The translations under genes were made by a program, and so were the position numbers. DNA of 64,000 bases, taken from assembly GCF_008831045.1 (NCBI RefSeq), contig NZ_WAJS01000005.1, positions 1 through 64,000 of the forward strand, written 5' to 3'. Shown in pieces: positions 8,547-17,077 of the stretch. Under the pieces are notes generated by a model. It saw only the letters and a list, made by a program, of their open reading frames with translations. It was not told where the DNA came from and did not search any database. The DNA comes from Adlercreutzia muris. Lineage in GTDB: Bacteria; Actinomycetota; Coriobacteriia; Coriobacteriales; Eggerthellaceae. Numbering within the stretch: position 1 is the first letter of the stretch; each line of letters starts with the position of its first letter.

Positions 8547-10187
8547 ATGACTGCTACCAACTTCACCCGTCGCGACCTGCTCAAGTTCGGCGGCATCGCC
8601 GCCTTGGGTGCTGCCGGGGCCGCGAGCCTGGCCGGCTGCGGCCAGCCCAAGACCCGATCCGAGGCGGCCGCCGAGGCCGGCCTGGCCGAGACCGGCGCGG
8701 CTGCAGGCCCGTCGTTTCTGGCTCCGCAGACCCCCATCACCGACTTCGTGGAGACCCACGACTACGACGTGGTGGTCGTGGGCGCCGGCGAGTCGGGCCT
8801 GGCTGCGGTGCACACCGCCCTGGAGGCCGGGGCGCGGGTGGCTTGCGTGCAGAACATCAACGCCGCCCAGACCACGGGCAATATGGCCGCGTCCATCGAT
8901 CTGAGCAAGACCGACGAGGCCGCGGTGCAGGCCTGCGTGAGCTTCATCAACTGGAAGAGCGACTACCGCTCCGACCGCGATCTCGTGAACATCTGGGCCC
9001 ACAACTCCCAGGAGGCTCTGGCCTGGTGGGCCGAGGAGGCAGCCAAGGGCGGCGTGGAATCGAAGCCCCACGACGCGGTGCTCACCTACAACGGCTACGA
9101 CATCCACCTGCACGCCAACACCTACTTCCATGTGGAGGGCAACCACAACGCCGCCGCCACGGTCATCGCCGAGAACCTGGCCGCCGCCGGCGCCGAGTTC
9201 TTCTACAACACCCCCTGCGTGCAGCTGGCCGTCGATGGGTCCGGCGCGGTCACGGGCGCCATCTGCGAGGCCGAGGACGGCCACCACCTGTTCACGGCGG
9301 CCAAGGGCGTCATCCTGGCCTGCGGCGACTACTCCTCCAACCAGGAGATGCTCGACTACTACGCCCCCGACACCAAGGGCTTCAGCCTGTTCACCGACTT
9401 CCGCGACGGCAGCGCTCTGGTGGCCGGCATGAACGCCGGCGCCATCATGACGCCCCACACCCACACGAAGATGATCCACGGCGAGCCGGCCTTCGTGCGC
9501 CTGGAGATGCCCTTCCTCTTCGTGGACCAGGAGGGCAACCGCTTCATGGACGAGACCTGCTGCCGCATGGGCTACATGAACAACTTCGCCCGCCCCTACC
9601 TGGCCCGCGCTGGCTTCGAGGACTCCACGGCCGCCAAGTTCTTCAGCCTCGTGCCCGCCAACTGGGAGGACTACTACGAGGATTGGAAGGCCGCCGCGCC
9701 CTACGACATCTCCCAGTACAACGGCGACAACAAGGTGAACCCCGAGAAGTGGATTACCGCCGACACCGTGGAGGCGCTGGCCGAGGCCATGAACGCCTAC
9801 GCCGCCGAGAACGATTGGAAGCTCACGGCCGTGGACCCGGCCCATCTCGCCGAGACCGTGGCCCGCTACAACGAGCTGTGCGCCGCCGGCCGCGACGAGG
9901 ACTTTGGCAAGTCCGCAAAGTACCTCGTGCCCATCGAAGGCGGCCCCTACTACGCCATTCCCCGCGGCTCCAACAAGCTGCCGGCTATCCTGGGCGGCCT
10001 GGTGGTCAACGGCGATCACCAGTGTCTGAACGAGGCCTTCGAGCCCATCGCCGGCCTGTACGCCGTGGGCAACGCCTCGGGCCAGTTCTTCGGCGGCGTG
10101 GACTACCCCATGGACATCGAGGGCCTCTCCATCGGCCGCGCCATCACCTCGGGCTACTACACCGGAAAGCTCGTCGCGAGCCGATAG
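8547..10187 (+). CDS. Tat-exported FAD-dependent fumarate-reductase-like oxidoreductase
   Basis: A 546-residue flavoprotein of the fumarate reductase/urocanate reductase type, acting outside the membrane. The N-terminus carries a twin-arginine signal (TRRDLLKF, R8-R9) and a lipobox-like LAGC with C31, so it may be lipid-anchored. The FAD Rossmann motif is VVVVGAGESG (G79-G84). The family's C-terminal FAD site is visible as GLYAVGNASGQFFGGVDYP and GLSIGRAITSGYY. No haem-binding CXXCH and no FMN-binding domain is present, so electrons must come from a separate partner. None is adjacent; the next gene is a LuxR regulator, a pairing common in Eggerthellaceae. The electron acceptor cannot be told from sequence. 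The ATG at 8547 follows AGAGAGGGAG. Confidence 0.9.
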   Translation: MTATNFTRRDLLKFGGIAALGAAGAASLAGCGQPKTRSEAAAEAGLAETGAAAGPSFLAPQTPITDFVETHDYDVVVVGAGESGLAAVHTALEAGARVACVQNINAAQTTGNMAASIDLSKTDEAAVQACVSFINWKSDYRSDRDLVNIWAHNSQEALAWWAEEAAKGGVESKPHDAVLTYNGYDIHLHANTYFHVEGNHNAAATVIAENLAAAGAEFFYNTPCVQLAVDGSGAVTGAICEAEDGHHLFTAAKGVILACGDYSSNQEMLDYYAPDTKGFSLFTDFRDGSALVAGMNAGAIMTPHTHTKMIHGEPAFVRLEMPFLFVDQEGNRFMDETCCRMGYMNNFARPYLARAGFEDSTAAKFFSLVPANWEDYYEDWKAAAPYDISQYNGDNKVNPEKWITADTVEALAEAMNAYAAENDWKLTAVDPAHLAETVARYNELCAAGRDEDFGKSAKYLVPIEGGPYYAIPRGSNKLPAILGGLVVNGDHQCLNEAFEPIAGLYAVGNASGQFFGGVDYPMDIEGLSIGRAITSGYYTGKLVASR

Positions 10188-10209
10188 CTCCCCTTGCCAT
10201 TTCCCTCTC

Positions 10210-10247
10210 GGGCCCGGTCGACCTCCCTCCCTGTCGGCCGGGCCCTC
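10210..10247 (+). terminator. Intrinsic terminator of the flavoprotein gene
   Basis: GGGCCCGG (10210-10217) pairs with CCGGGCCC (10238-10245). The stem is followed by TCTTCAATT, a short T-rich tail. It lies 23 bases after the flavoprotein stop and directly before the next gene's promoter. Confidence 0.65.
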
Positions 10248-10277
10248 TTCAATTCGGCCTATCTCGCCTGCTATAAT
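10248..10277 (+). promoter_or_regulatory. Promoter of the LuxR-type regulator, probably leaderless
   Basis: TTCAAT (10248-10253), an 18-base spacer and a perfect TATAAT (10272-10277). The start codon ATG at 10285 lies only seven bases beyond the -10, so transcription should begin at or beside the start codon. No ribosome-binding site is present. Confidence 0.65.
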
Positions 10278-10284
10278 GCCCGCC

Positions 10285-11718
10285 ATGGGGAAACTGCTGG
10301 CTGACATACGGAAGGGGAGGGAGGATCGCGCCCTCTACCTGGCGGGCATCCTGCCCTACCTGTTCGCGCTCGGCTGCGCCCGGGCCTGGGTCACCCTTGC
10401 CGTGGCGGCGCCGGCCCTACGATTGGCCGCCCCCTTCGATCTGCACGACGTCTTCGACTGCGCCATGGTCCTTATCTCCATTGCCGTGGCCCTCGCGGCC
10501 CGGCGCCTCGTGCCCTTGAACGCCACCGGTGCGGTGCGCGCTGTGTCCGCCGGTGCCATGGTGGCCGCCTCTCTCGCCCTCATCGCCGCGGGGGCGGCGC
10601 CCCTTCCCGAGGGCGCTCAAGCGGCCCTCGCTGTGCTCGGCGCAGCTCTCGGCGGCCTCGGCTTCGGGCTCTTTCTGGTGCTGTGGGCCGAGGTCTTAAG
10701 CTGCATCTCTCTCATCCGCATCTTCTTATACACTACGGCCTCGCAGCTCGCGGGCGTGGTATTCGTGTTCTTCTGCAGCGGCCTCGACGGGCTTCGGGTG
10801 GCCTGCGCCATGGTGGTCCTGCCCGTGGCCGCCATCCTCTGTCTGCGGATGGCCTTTCGCGCCCTGCCCGTGGCCGACCGCCCCTCGCCGGTGGTGCCGA
10901 AGTTTACCTACCCGTGGAAGATCTTCGCTCTTTTGGCCCTGTTCTCCTTCGCCTACGGATTGCGTCAGCACCAGCTGGCCGCCGGGGCCGGCATGCACTC
11001 GTCCCTGTCCACGGCCATCGTCATGGCGGTGCTCTTCGCCGGAGCTTACTTCTTCTCGAGTCGGCTCAACATCGGCGCCCTGTACCGGTCGCCCTTCGTG
11101 CTCATCGTGTGCGGTTTTCTGCTCGTGCCGAGCGAGGGGGTCTTCGGGGCGGCGGTCTCCAGCTACCTCATCTCCATGAGCTACTCGCTCGTGGGCATTA
11201 TCGTGGCGCTGCTGCTCTACGATATCGCGAAGCGCCTCGGCGTGACCGTGGTGGCCTTCGCCGCTGTCAAGGGGGCCGAGCAGATCTTCGTCGTCGGGGG
11301 CAAGGGCGCCTCGGAGGCCCTGGGAGCCGCCGGTCTTCCCGCCAGCATGCAGGATGCCCTCATCGCCGGGCTCGTGGTGGCCATGATGGTGGCGGCCATG
11401 CTCATCCTGCTCTCGGAGAAGGAGCTGGCCAGCCGTTGGGGCGTGCGCATCCTGGACGTGGGCGGCCTTGTGGAGAAGACCCCCGACGAGGAGCGTCGCG
11501 AGGCGCGCGTGGCCGAGCTGGCCGAACACGCCCGCCTCACCCCGCGCGAGACTGAGATCCTGCACCTTATCGCCCAGGGGAAGAACGGGCCGGCCATCCG
11601 CAGCGAGCTCTTCATCGCCGAGGGCACCCTGAAGGCCCACACGAGCCATATCTACGAGAAATGCGGCGTCGCCAATCGCCGCGAGCTCGCGGCCCTGCTG
11701 GGATCGGCTCGGCCATGA
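10285..11718 (+). CDS. LuxR-family regulator with multi-pass membrane sensor domain
   Basis: A 477-residue protein. The first ~380 residues are about twelve hydrophobic segments in an MFS-like layout, starting with YLAGILPYLFALG. The last ~65 residues are a LuxR/GerE helix-turn-helix (LTPRETEILHLIAQGKNG...LFIAEGTLKAHTSHIYEKCG). This architecture is widespread in Eggerthellaceae, usually beside genes for extracytoplasmic redox enzymes, and is thought to sense small molecules at the membrane. Here it follows the Tat flavoprotein. Its stop overlaps the start of the ECF sigma factor (ATGA at 11715), so the two are translationally coupled. The ATG at 10285 was chosen over an upstream ATG at 10276 because the latter overlaps the -10 box. 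Confidence 0.88.
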   Translation: MGKLLADIRKGREDRALYLAGILPYLFALGCARAWVTLAVAAPALRLAAPFDLHDVFDCAMVLISIAVALAARRLVPLNATGAVRAVSAGAMVAASLALIAAGAAPLPEGAQAALAVLGAALGGLGFGLFLVLWAEVLSCISLIRIFLYTTASQLAGVVFVFFCSGLDGLRVACAMVVLPVAAILCLRMAFRALPVADRPSPVVPKFTYPWKIFALLALFSFAYGLRQHQLAAGAGMHSSLSTAIVMAVLFAGAYFFSSRLNIGALYRSPFVLIVCGFLLVPSEGVFGAAVSSYLISMSYSLVGIIVALLLYDIAKRLGVTVVAFAAVKGAEQIFVVGGKGASEALGAAGLPASMQDALIAGLVVAMMVAAMLILLSEKELASRWGVRILDVGGLVEKTPDEERREARVAELAEHARLTPRETEILHLIAQGKNGPAIRSELFIAEGTLKAHTSHIYEKCGVANRRELAALLGSARP

Positions 11719-12242
11719 GGTCGGAGGGAGAGTTACGCCGGGTTCTGGAGGCCCATGGGCCTCATGTGTACCGTTTTCTGCGGGCGCAACGGTTTGATGT
11801 ATCGATCGCCGAAGACGTTTACCAGGAAGTATTTGAGATTTTCGCCACATCCGATGAGGTGTTCCATGATGAAAGACACCTCGGTCGCTGGCTCATTAAG
11901 GTGGCCTCGAACCGTTACAAGCAGTATCTGGGAAAGGCGTCGACAAGACGCGAGCGACCGGTGTCAGACAGCGATCTGGAGCGGGCTGCTGAGCGGCGGG
12001 GCCGGGTCTTTCCGGTGTCGCAGACGCGGTATTTCAACGCCGAGCACGAGGTGTGGGACTACGTCGATGCTCTTTCCCCGGAACAGCGGGAATGCATCTA
12101 TTTATTTTACGTGGAAGGGTTTTCGACGAAGGAGATAGCCGAGATGACGCAGACGCGCCCCGCCACCATTCGGACGCGCCTGCGTCGCGCCCGACGTCTT
12201 TTGGAGAAGCGCTATCGAGGGGGACACGATGAACTTCGATGA
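11715..12242 (+). CDS. ECF-type RNA polymerase sigma factor
   Basis: A 175-residue sigma-70-family factor with region 2 (HVYRFLRAQRFDVSIAEDVYQEVFEIF ... WLIKVASNRY) and region 4 (LSPEQRECIYLFYVEGFSTKEIAEM, then TIRTRLRRARRLLEKR). It lacks regions 1 and 3, as ECF factors do. Its ATG overlaps the stop of the LuxR regulator, and its own 3' end overlaps the next gene by 14 bases. The downstream protein has the layout of an anti-sigma factor, so the pair is a likely signal-responsive switch. Its targets may be the peptidase and lipoprotein genes just downstream; that is inference from position. Confidence 0.92.
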   Translation: MRSEGELRRVLEAHGPHVYRFLRAQRFDVSIAEDVYQEVFEIFATSDEVFHDERHLGRWLIKVASNRYKQYLGKASTRRERPVSDSDLERAAERRGRVFPVSQTRYFNAEHEVWDYVDALSPEQRECIYLFYVEGFSTKEIAEMTQTRPATIRTRLRRARRLLEKRYRGGHDELR

Positions 12243-13023
12243 CTACAAGCGCGTGATGGGTGATATCGAGGTGCCAGAGGGGCTGAATGACCGGACGGTT
12301 GCCCATGTGGTTCGCAGGAAAGAAGCTGCTGTCTTGCCTGAAGCGTGCGGGCGCGTGGTGCCGTCGGGCGGAGCCCCTCGTGGCTCAAAGCGCCGTGCGC
12401 TTTCTGGCTGGCTGCGTCTTGCGGGCATCGGTGTTTGTGCGGCGGCCCTTGCCTGCCTTATTATTGTCCCCGGCCTTTGGGAAGACGCATCTCGGCAATC
12501 GAGTCCCCTTCCTGCTCCCGTTTCGTGCGGTACGTCGGATGATGTGGACGGGCTTTTTCCGGTTGAAGTCCAAGAAGGGCCCAGTGCCTCGGTGAGCATG
12601 CTCGGCCTTTCCGTCGAGGGGCAGGAGGTTGTGGCGACATTCGAGATGACGCTTTCTCTTCCCGAAGCCATCGAATGCGAATCGGGGATTGACCTTTCAT
12701 TCGGCAGTCCTGAGGTGCTTGTTGGCGAGCTGGTGTCTGGTGGAGGCGAAGAGTATGGGGAGTCGGTGCATATCGTGCCCGTGTCAGGTACGGTTTTGTT
12801 TACTGTGCGACTGTCTATGGATTCTGTCTTTTTATCTTCACGGGGATTGATAGGCCTCTTGGCGTCTCTCGATGATTATGCCGCTGCGGAAGAGGCTGCC
12901 CTCGAAGTGCTTGCCGGCAGTGTGATAGAAGTACGGGGGAAGGAGACTTACTGCTATAAGTTGAGCGAGCCTATCGCGGGAAATCAGCCTCTCGTGAGGA
13001 TCGATCTCGACGAGGCAGCCTGA
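12229..13023 (+). CDS. Single-span membrane protein, probable anti-sigma factor
   Basis: A 264-residue protein. A cytoplasmic N-terminus of about 60 residues begins MNFDDYKRVMGDIEVPEGLNDRTVAHVVRR. It is followed by one membrane span (about 62-82, LAGIGVCAAALACLIIVPGL) and a ~180-residue extracytoplasmic domain rich in beta-type sequence. The layout and the overlap with the sigma factor gene fit an anti-sigma factor of the kind found in Coriobacteriia and Firmicutes. I do not see a zinc-binding HxxxCxxC motif, so it is not a classical ZAS anti-sigma. The base composition is visibly AT-richer than the upstream regulator and continues so through 15355. Confidence 0.65.
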   Translation: MNFDDYKRVMGDIEVPEGLNDRTVAHVVRRKEAAVLPEACGRVVPSGGAPRGSKRRALSGWLRLAGIGVCAAALACLIIVPGLWEDASRQSSPLPAPVSCGTSDDVDGLFPVEVQEGPSASVSMLGLSVEGQEVVATFEMTLSLPEAIECESGIDLSFGSPEVLVGELVSGGGEEYGESVHIVPVSGTVLFTVRLSMDSVFLSSRGLIGLLASLDDYAAAEEAALEVLAGSVIEVRGKETYCYKLSEPIAGNQPLVRIDLDEAA

Positions 13024-13032
13024 AAAAATAGG

Positions 13033-13058
13033 AAATGTTTCATCGGGGTGAAACATTT
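13033..13058. promoter_or_regulatory. Perfect 10-base inverted repeat between sigma operon and peptidase gene
   Basis: AAATGTTTCA (13033-13042) and TGAAACATTT (13049-13058) form perfect arms around a six-base loop. On the plus strand no T-run follows. On the minus strand the stem is followed by a T-rich stretch, but no gene ends there from that side. It starts ten bases after the anti-sigma-like gene's stop and lies 66 bases before the peptidase start. It could be an operator for the peptidase operon or a weak 3' hairpin for the sigma operon. Confidence 0.5.
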
Positions 13059-13124
13059 CGGCCTCTTAAAGCGATTAAGGGATAAGGGTGAATATGGTCC
13101 CACGTCACGAGAGAGGAGCTTGAG

Positions 13125-14627
13125 ATGAGTATGGCAAAAGGAGCGGGTTGGTGGATGGCGCTCCTGGCGGCGCTCGCTGTCTTGGTCTCGGTTGAGCCTC
13201 CATGGGCTTACGGTGATGAGCCAGCCCCCATGCCGGAAAGCGAATGCCAGGATTATATTAGCGCGCTCGCAGACTCCTTTGCTGCGGAAATCGGCGTAGA
13301 TTTGGATTCGCTTTCCATAGAAGGGCCGCGAGGTGTTTACGACATTTCGTCCTCGAATCCTGTTTATGCGGGATCCCAGTGTTGGACGATCTATTGTGAC
13401 GACGAGTTGGCTGCTTTCATTTTCTCAGTTGAGACAGCAGAGGGTGCCACATTTACCCTTTCTACTAATGTTGCCGAGACGATGGGGGAAGACCTCGGAC
13501 GGTTGGGTGATGAGGGCGCGATGCAGTTTGCCTTCTGCGACGAGGATCTTATCTACCTCGATGAGGAAGCCCAGAGTGCTTACAAGATTGGCTTTGATGA
13601 AGTGCGGTGTTACGATGGAATCGATGCTGGAGAATGGACGGCCATGGCTTCACCGAAAGCGAACGTATTGGATAGTGCAGAGGCGGAGAGCCTTGCGGCG
13701 GCGGTCACGGTCACCTCTTCCAAAGCGCTCGGCGTACCTTATGTGACGCAGGGGAGCGACCCGATATGCTGGGCGGCAAGTGCATGTCAGGCCGGGCGAT
13801 ATTTGACAAAGAACAACACTTGGACGGCAGTGTCGTTGAGCAATGACGTGAAGGGGTCTTTGAGTGGCGGAACGGTTGCGGACACCCGTTCTGCATACAC
13901 GCGGTTCACGTACCCCAATTCTTCTACGCGGATCGCAACGACGCATATCTCCGGTGCGCCGAGCGAGTTGGTTATTGGGCGTTGGATTAACGCCGGTTTG
14001 CCTATACACGCCCGAACAACTTCAAACAATGGATCGGGCCATGCGGTGATCGTGGATGGCTACAGAACGTACAGTTCGGGCGCGATGGCGGTGCGCATTG
14101 TCAATCCAGGCATTCAGAGTCCCGGTGTGATTTTTGCGACCAAATCGTCGGGTTATTATCAGTTTTTCTATAACACCAACGAAGGCAATACCTTCAAGTG
14201 GGATAGAGGGAGCGTTTTGTTTACGGGCTGGCAAAAGCCTTTTGGCGGATCGAGTTGGAGTTACCTGAGCAATGCCGGCGCAAAATCCGTAGGTTGGCTT
14301 GAGGTCGGCTCGAATTGGTTCTATTTCAACTCGTCTGGCTACATGTTGACGGGTTGGCAGAGTATTGAGGGCAAGTGGTACTACCTGAACTCCACTGGCG
14401 CTGCCGCGACTGGCTGGCAGAAGATAGACGGCTATTGGTACGCCTTCGACTCTAATTGCGCCATGCGACGGGGTTGGTTCAAGGACGGCACAACTTGGTA
14501 TTACCTGAGAACGCTGAACAACACTCCGGCACCCGGCCCTGAGGGTGCCATGTTGGCGAATGGCACATGGACTATCGGCGGGAAAGCTTATAGGTTCAAT
14601 ACCTCTGGTGCTTGTCTCAATCCGTAG
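13125..14627 (+). CDS. Secreted C39-like cysteine peptidase with choline-binding-type wall repeats
   Basis: A 500-residue secreted protein. Residues 1-30 are a Sec signal peptide (WWMALLAALAVLVSV, cleavage near YGDE). After a ~170-residue unrecognised domain comes a papain-like/C39 domain: catalytic C215 in SDPICWAAS, H306 in SGHAVIVDGYR, N327 in VRIVNPG. The C-terminal ~135 residues hold about five glucan/choline-binding-type repeats (GWQSIEGKWYYLNSTG and variants), which attach proteins to wall polymers. It may process a surface or secreted peptide. A GAGAGGAG site precedes the ATG. It is followed at 20 bases by a lipoprotein gene, and both lie downstream of an ECF sigma unit. The AT-richer composition suggests acquisition. 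Confidence 0.88.
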   Translation: MSMAKGAGWWMALLAALAVLVSVEPPWAYGDEPAPMPESECQDYISALADSFAAEIGVDLDSLSIEGPRGVYDISSSNPVYAGSQCWTIYCDDELAAFIFSVETAEGATFTLSTNVAETMGEDLGRLGDEGAMQFAFCDEDLIYLDEEAQSAYKIGFDEVRCYDGIDAGEWTAMASPKANVLDSAEAESLAAAVTVTSSKALGVPYVTQGSDPICWAASACQAGRYLTKNNTWTAVSLSNDVKGSLSGGTVADTRSAYTRFTYPNSSTRIATTHISGAPSELVIGRWINAGLPIHARTTSNNGSGHAVIVDGYRTYSSGAMAVRIVNPGIQSPGVIFATKSSGYYQFFYNTNEGNTFKWDRGSVLFTGWQKPFGGSSWSYLSNAGAKSVGWLEVGSNWFYFNSSGYMLTGWQSIEGKWYYLNSTGAAATGWQKIDGYWYAFDSNCAMRRGWFKDGTTWYYLRTLNNTPAPGPEGAMLANGTWTIGGKAYRFNTSGACLNP

Positions 14628-14647
14628 GCATTGAGGAGGATGATACT

Positions 14648-15355
14648 ATGTTGGGCGAAAGAATCCGTTCTCTTGGTTTTTTGCTTGGGGGAGTTGGTGG
14701 TGCGGGTTTGCTGTTCATGGCTCTGCTGGTGGGATGCTCCCCCCAAGAGGAGTCTCGGTATTTGGGCCCCGATACGCTGGATGAGCGGGTGATGGAGGCA
14801 TCGATTTTATCCGCGGAAAGCTATCAGCGCGAAGGGGGTATTGCTGGGGATGGACCGGGGGCGCCGGAGGCGACCTTGAGCGATTACTGGATTGGCGCTC
14901 CCATTCCGCAGTTCTATATGGAGGGGAGCCTTTCTGACGAGAAGACCGACTATCATCTTGAGCGTCTAGGATTCAACTGCTACCCACTTTTGCAAGAGGG
15001 TAGACTCGTAGCATTGCAGTACGTGGATGATTGGCTCGATACGAGTTCTGACGTTGACGGGAATTACTCGCGCATTGTCCGGGAGCGTCTCAGCCTGTTC
15101 GAGGAGTTTGTTGCAGATAAAGTGCCTTTGGCTCAAGTTACCCTCGCTTGGAGTGATGGAACCTGGCAGGAATGGCTTGTGCGGCCAGATGGTACGGGCG
15201 TGCTTGTTGACGGCGACGAGTCGGCGGTGGTCGGTGTGGCGGAGGGGAAGGGACCCACTGTAGAGCCGGTGCCGGATGAGCTTGCCGCCGTCCTGGGACA
15301 GCTGGATTTCTCCGATCCTTCCGATATAAGGGAGTTCACGCTTGAGGAGAGGTGA
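14648..15355 (+). CDS. Lipoprotein of unknown function
   Basis: A 235-residue lipoprotein: hydrophobic signal (residues 11-29) and lipobox LVGC with C30. The mature part has no domain I recognise. It has a YWIGAPIPQFYM block, a LQEGRLVALQYVDDW block and a C-terminal signature VPDELAAVLGQLDFSDPSD. The same blocks occur in order in the frameshifted gene at 1343-2054, and the C-terminal signature recurs in the small membrane protein at 17078. I chose the ATG at 14648 because GAGGAGG precedes it and the lipoprotein signal begins there. It is 20 bases after the C39-like peptidase gene, so the two are probably co-expressed and act at the cell envelope. Confidence 0.8.
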   Translation: MLGERIRSLGFLLGGVGGAGLLFMALLVGCSPQEESRYLGPDTLDERVMEASILSAESYQREGGIAGDGPGAPEATLSDYWIGAPIPQFYMEGSLSDEKTDYHLERLGFNCYPLLQEGRLVALQYVDDWLDTSSDVDGNYSRIVRERLSLFEEFVADKVPLAQVTLAWSDGTWQEWLVRPDGTGVLVDGDESAVVGVAEGKGPTVEPVPDELAAVLGQLDFSDPSDIREFTLEER

Positions 15356-15503
15356 TGTTGCAAGCACGGCGTAACCTTTTTGGGGATGCATAGCGACTCC
15401 GGCGACGAGGGCGGCCGTGAGGCCGGCCGATGAGCCGGAGCAAAACGAGGAGGATTCCCCTGATCTCTTATCGACCAAGAATCGAGAAAGAGAGGAATCC
15501 CCG

Positions 15504-17039
15504 ATGGGCAATTCTACAGCATCCGCAGCCGCGGAGGCCGCCATGGCCGACATCTTCACCGGCACGCTCATGTCCGGCGGCCTGACGTTCGCCTCGTTCG
15601 AGCGCAGCGCCCTGACCGAGGGCCACGCGATCATGGCCCGGGCCATGGGCCGGGCTCTGGAGCGCCCGGGCGCGGCGCTGTGCGCCGAGCCCCCCCCTCC
15701 GGCCTGAGCGTCCACGACGTGCGGGAGCGCTCGCCGGCCACCGTCGTCGGCGACGTCTCCTTCCGCTGACGGAGGCTGCGCGCGAGGGGCGGCGGCGCCT
15801 GCGTCCCGCTGGCCGACGAGCTGGACCCTCCCTGGGGCGCCAGGGTGTCGCCGGCCGCCGAGGAGTTCCTCGTGGAGGCGGGCGCCGAGGTGCCCTGCGC
15901 CGCCGCGGCCGGGCTGCTCGCCCGGGCCGGGGGGCTCGCGCGTGAGCGCCAAGATGGTGATAGCCGCCGTGCACGCGGCCGGCGAGCGCTGAGCCGAGGA
16001 GGACGCCCGCGCGGCCCGCGACCTGTTCGACCTGGGGATAAAGCCGGGCGGCAGGACCGCGGCCGCGCAGGTGTGCGTCGAAGCCGACGGCACATGGGTG
16101 GCGCTCCAGGGCACGGCCCCCGGCGAGCCGTCCAAGGTGGAGATCGAGGCGATGGCGGCCTACTCGGGCAAGGTGGCGCGCGGGCGCAAGGCGGCCCGCG
16201 AGCACTGCGTGCGCCACGGGTGCGCGTGCGCGCCGGGGGAGTTCTGGCCGGAGGCCGTGGCCGCCATCGGCTCCGAGTTCGACCTGTCCGCGCTGGAGCG
16301 CGTGCACCTGGGCACCGACGGGGAGGGCTGGTGCAAGCGGGGCGGCGCCTACTTCCCGCTGCGCGTGGAGGTCGTCGGCCACCTCGACCCGTTCCACGTC
16401 GACCGCGCGCTGCTGTCCTGCTTCGACGACGCGGCCATGGGGCGGCGGCTCGTGGAGGTCGTCAACGACGGCGGGAGGGAGGCCGCCGCGGCGCTGCTGG
16501 AGGCGTGCATAGACATGGGGCTCGCCCGCAAGGGCGCGCCGCGGGTGCTCGCCTGCCTGCGCAGAAACGCCGGCCTGATCGCGGTGGACGGCCCCTCGCT
16601 CGGCACCATGGAGTCGGAGAACCAGCACCTGTACAAGTCCAGGATGGCGTCGGTGCCGTGCGCGTGGTCGCGGCCGGGCGCCTCGCACATGGCCCGGCTG
16701 CGCAGCAGGCGGGCCTCCGGCAGGGCCGTGCCGCCCAGGACCCGCGCCGGGTCGGCCACGCCCCTCAGGCGCCGCAGAGACGAGGGCCGGGAGACGGCCG
16801 CGCTGGATCGGCGCGGCCTGTCCGCGACCGGCTGCCCCCCCCCGCGTCGGGTCGGGATACGAGCCGCCCAGGGCATCCGTGGCCTCCTCGTCGGGCGAGG
16901 TGCGCTATGCTGCCGCCGTCGACTCCGGAATGGCCGGAACTGGCTGGTAGGAGGTCGAGGGGACGTCACCCCCATCAAAGTCACGCCGTCTGTTGCAAGA
17001 CGCAGGAGCATTGACCCTTGGTCGGTTTGCACTCTGTGA
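15504..17039 (+). pseudogene. Decayed ISLre2-family transposase
   Basis: Pieces of an ISLre2 (UPF0236-type) transposase are spread over more than one frame. The N-terminus is MGNSTASAAAEAAMADIF. A middle piece is VCVEADGTWVALQG, then RVHLGTDGEGWCKRGG and HLDPFHVDRALLSCFDD. The family signature GTMESENQHLYKSRMA follows. A C-terminal piece, VRYAAAVDSGMAGTGW, is in a third frame. There are frameshifts near 15707, 15940 and beyond 16750, and in-frame stops (two TGA and one TAG) within the pieces. It is therefore inactive. It inserted directly after the lipoprotein gene. I could not define its terminal repeats. It differs from the neighbouring island by very high GC. Confidence 0.8.
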
Positions 17040-17077
17040 TACATTCTCCGTAATGCAGTTGGGCTAGGAGGCTCTCC

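Noticed and set aside
8226-10307. Minus-strand open frame of 693 codons
   Set aside because: Antisense to the Tat flavoprotein, with low-complexity Gly/Val/His content typical of a shadow frame in GC-rich DNA.
15504-17039. Stop-codon readthrough or TGA recoding in the ISLre2 transposase
   Set aside because: There is also a TAG stop and several frameshifts; no selenocysteine-type structure was seen. Decay is simpler.
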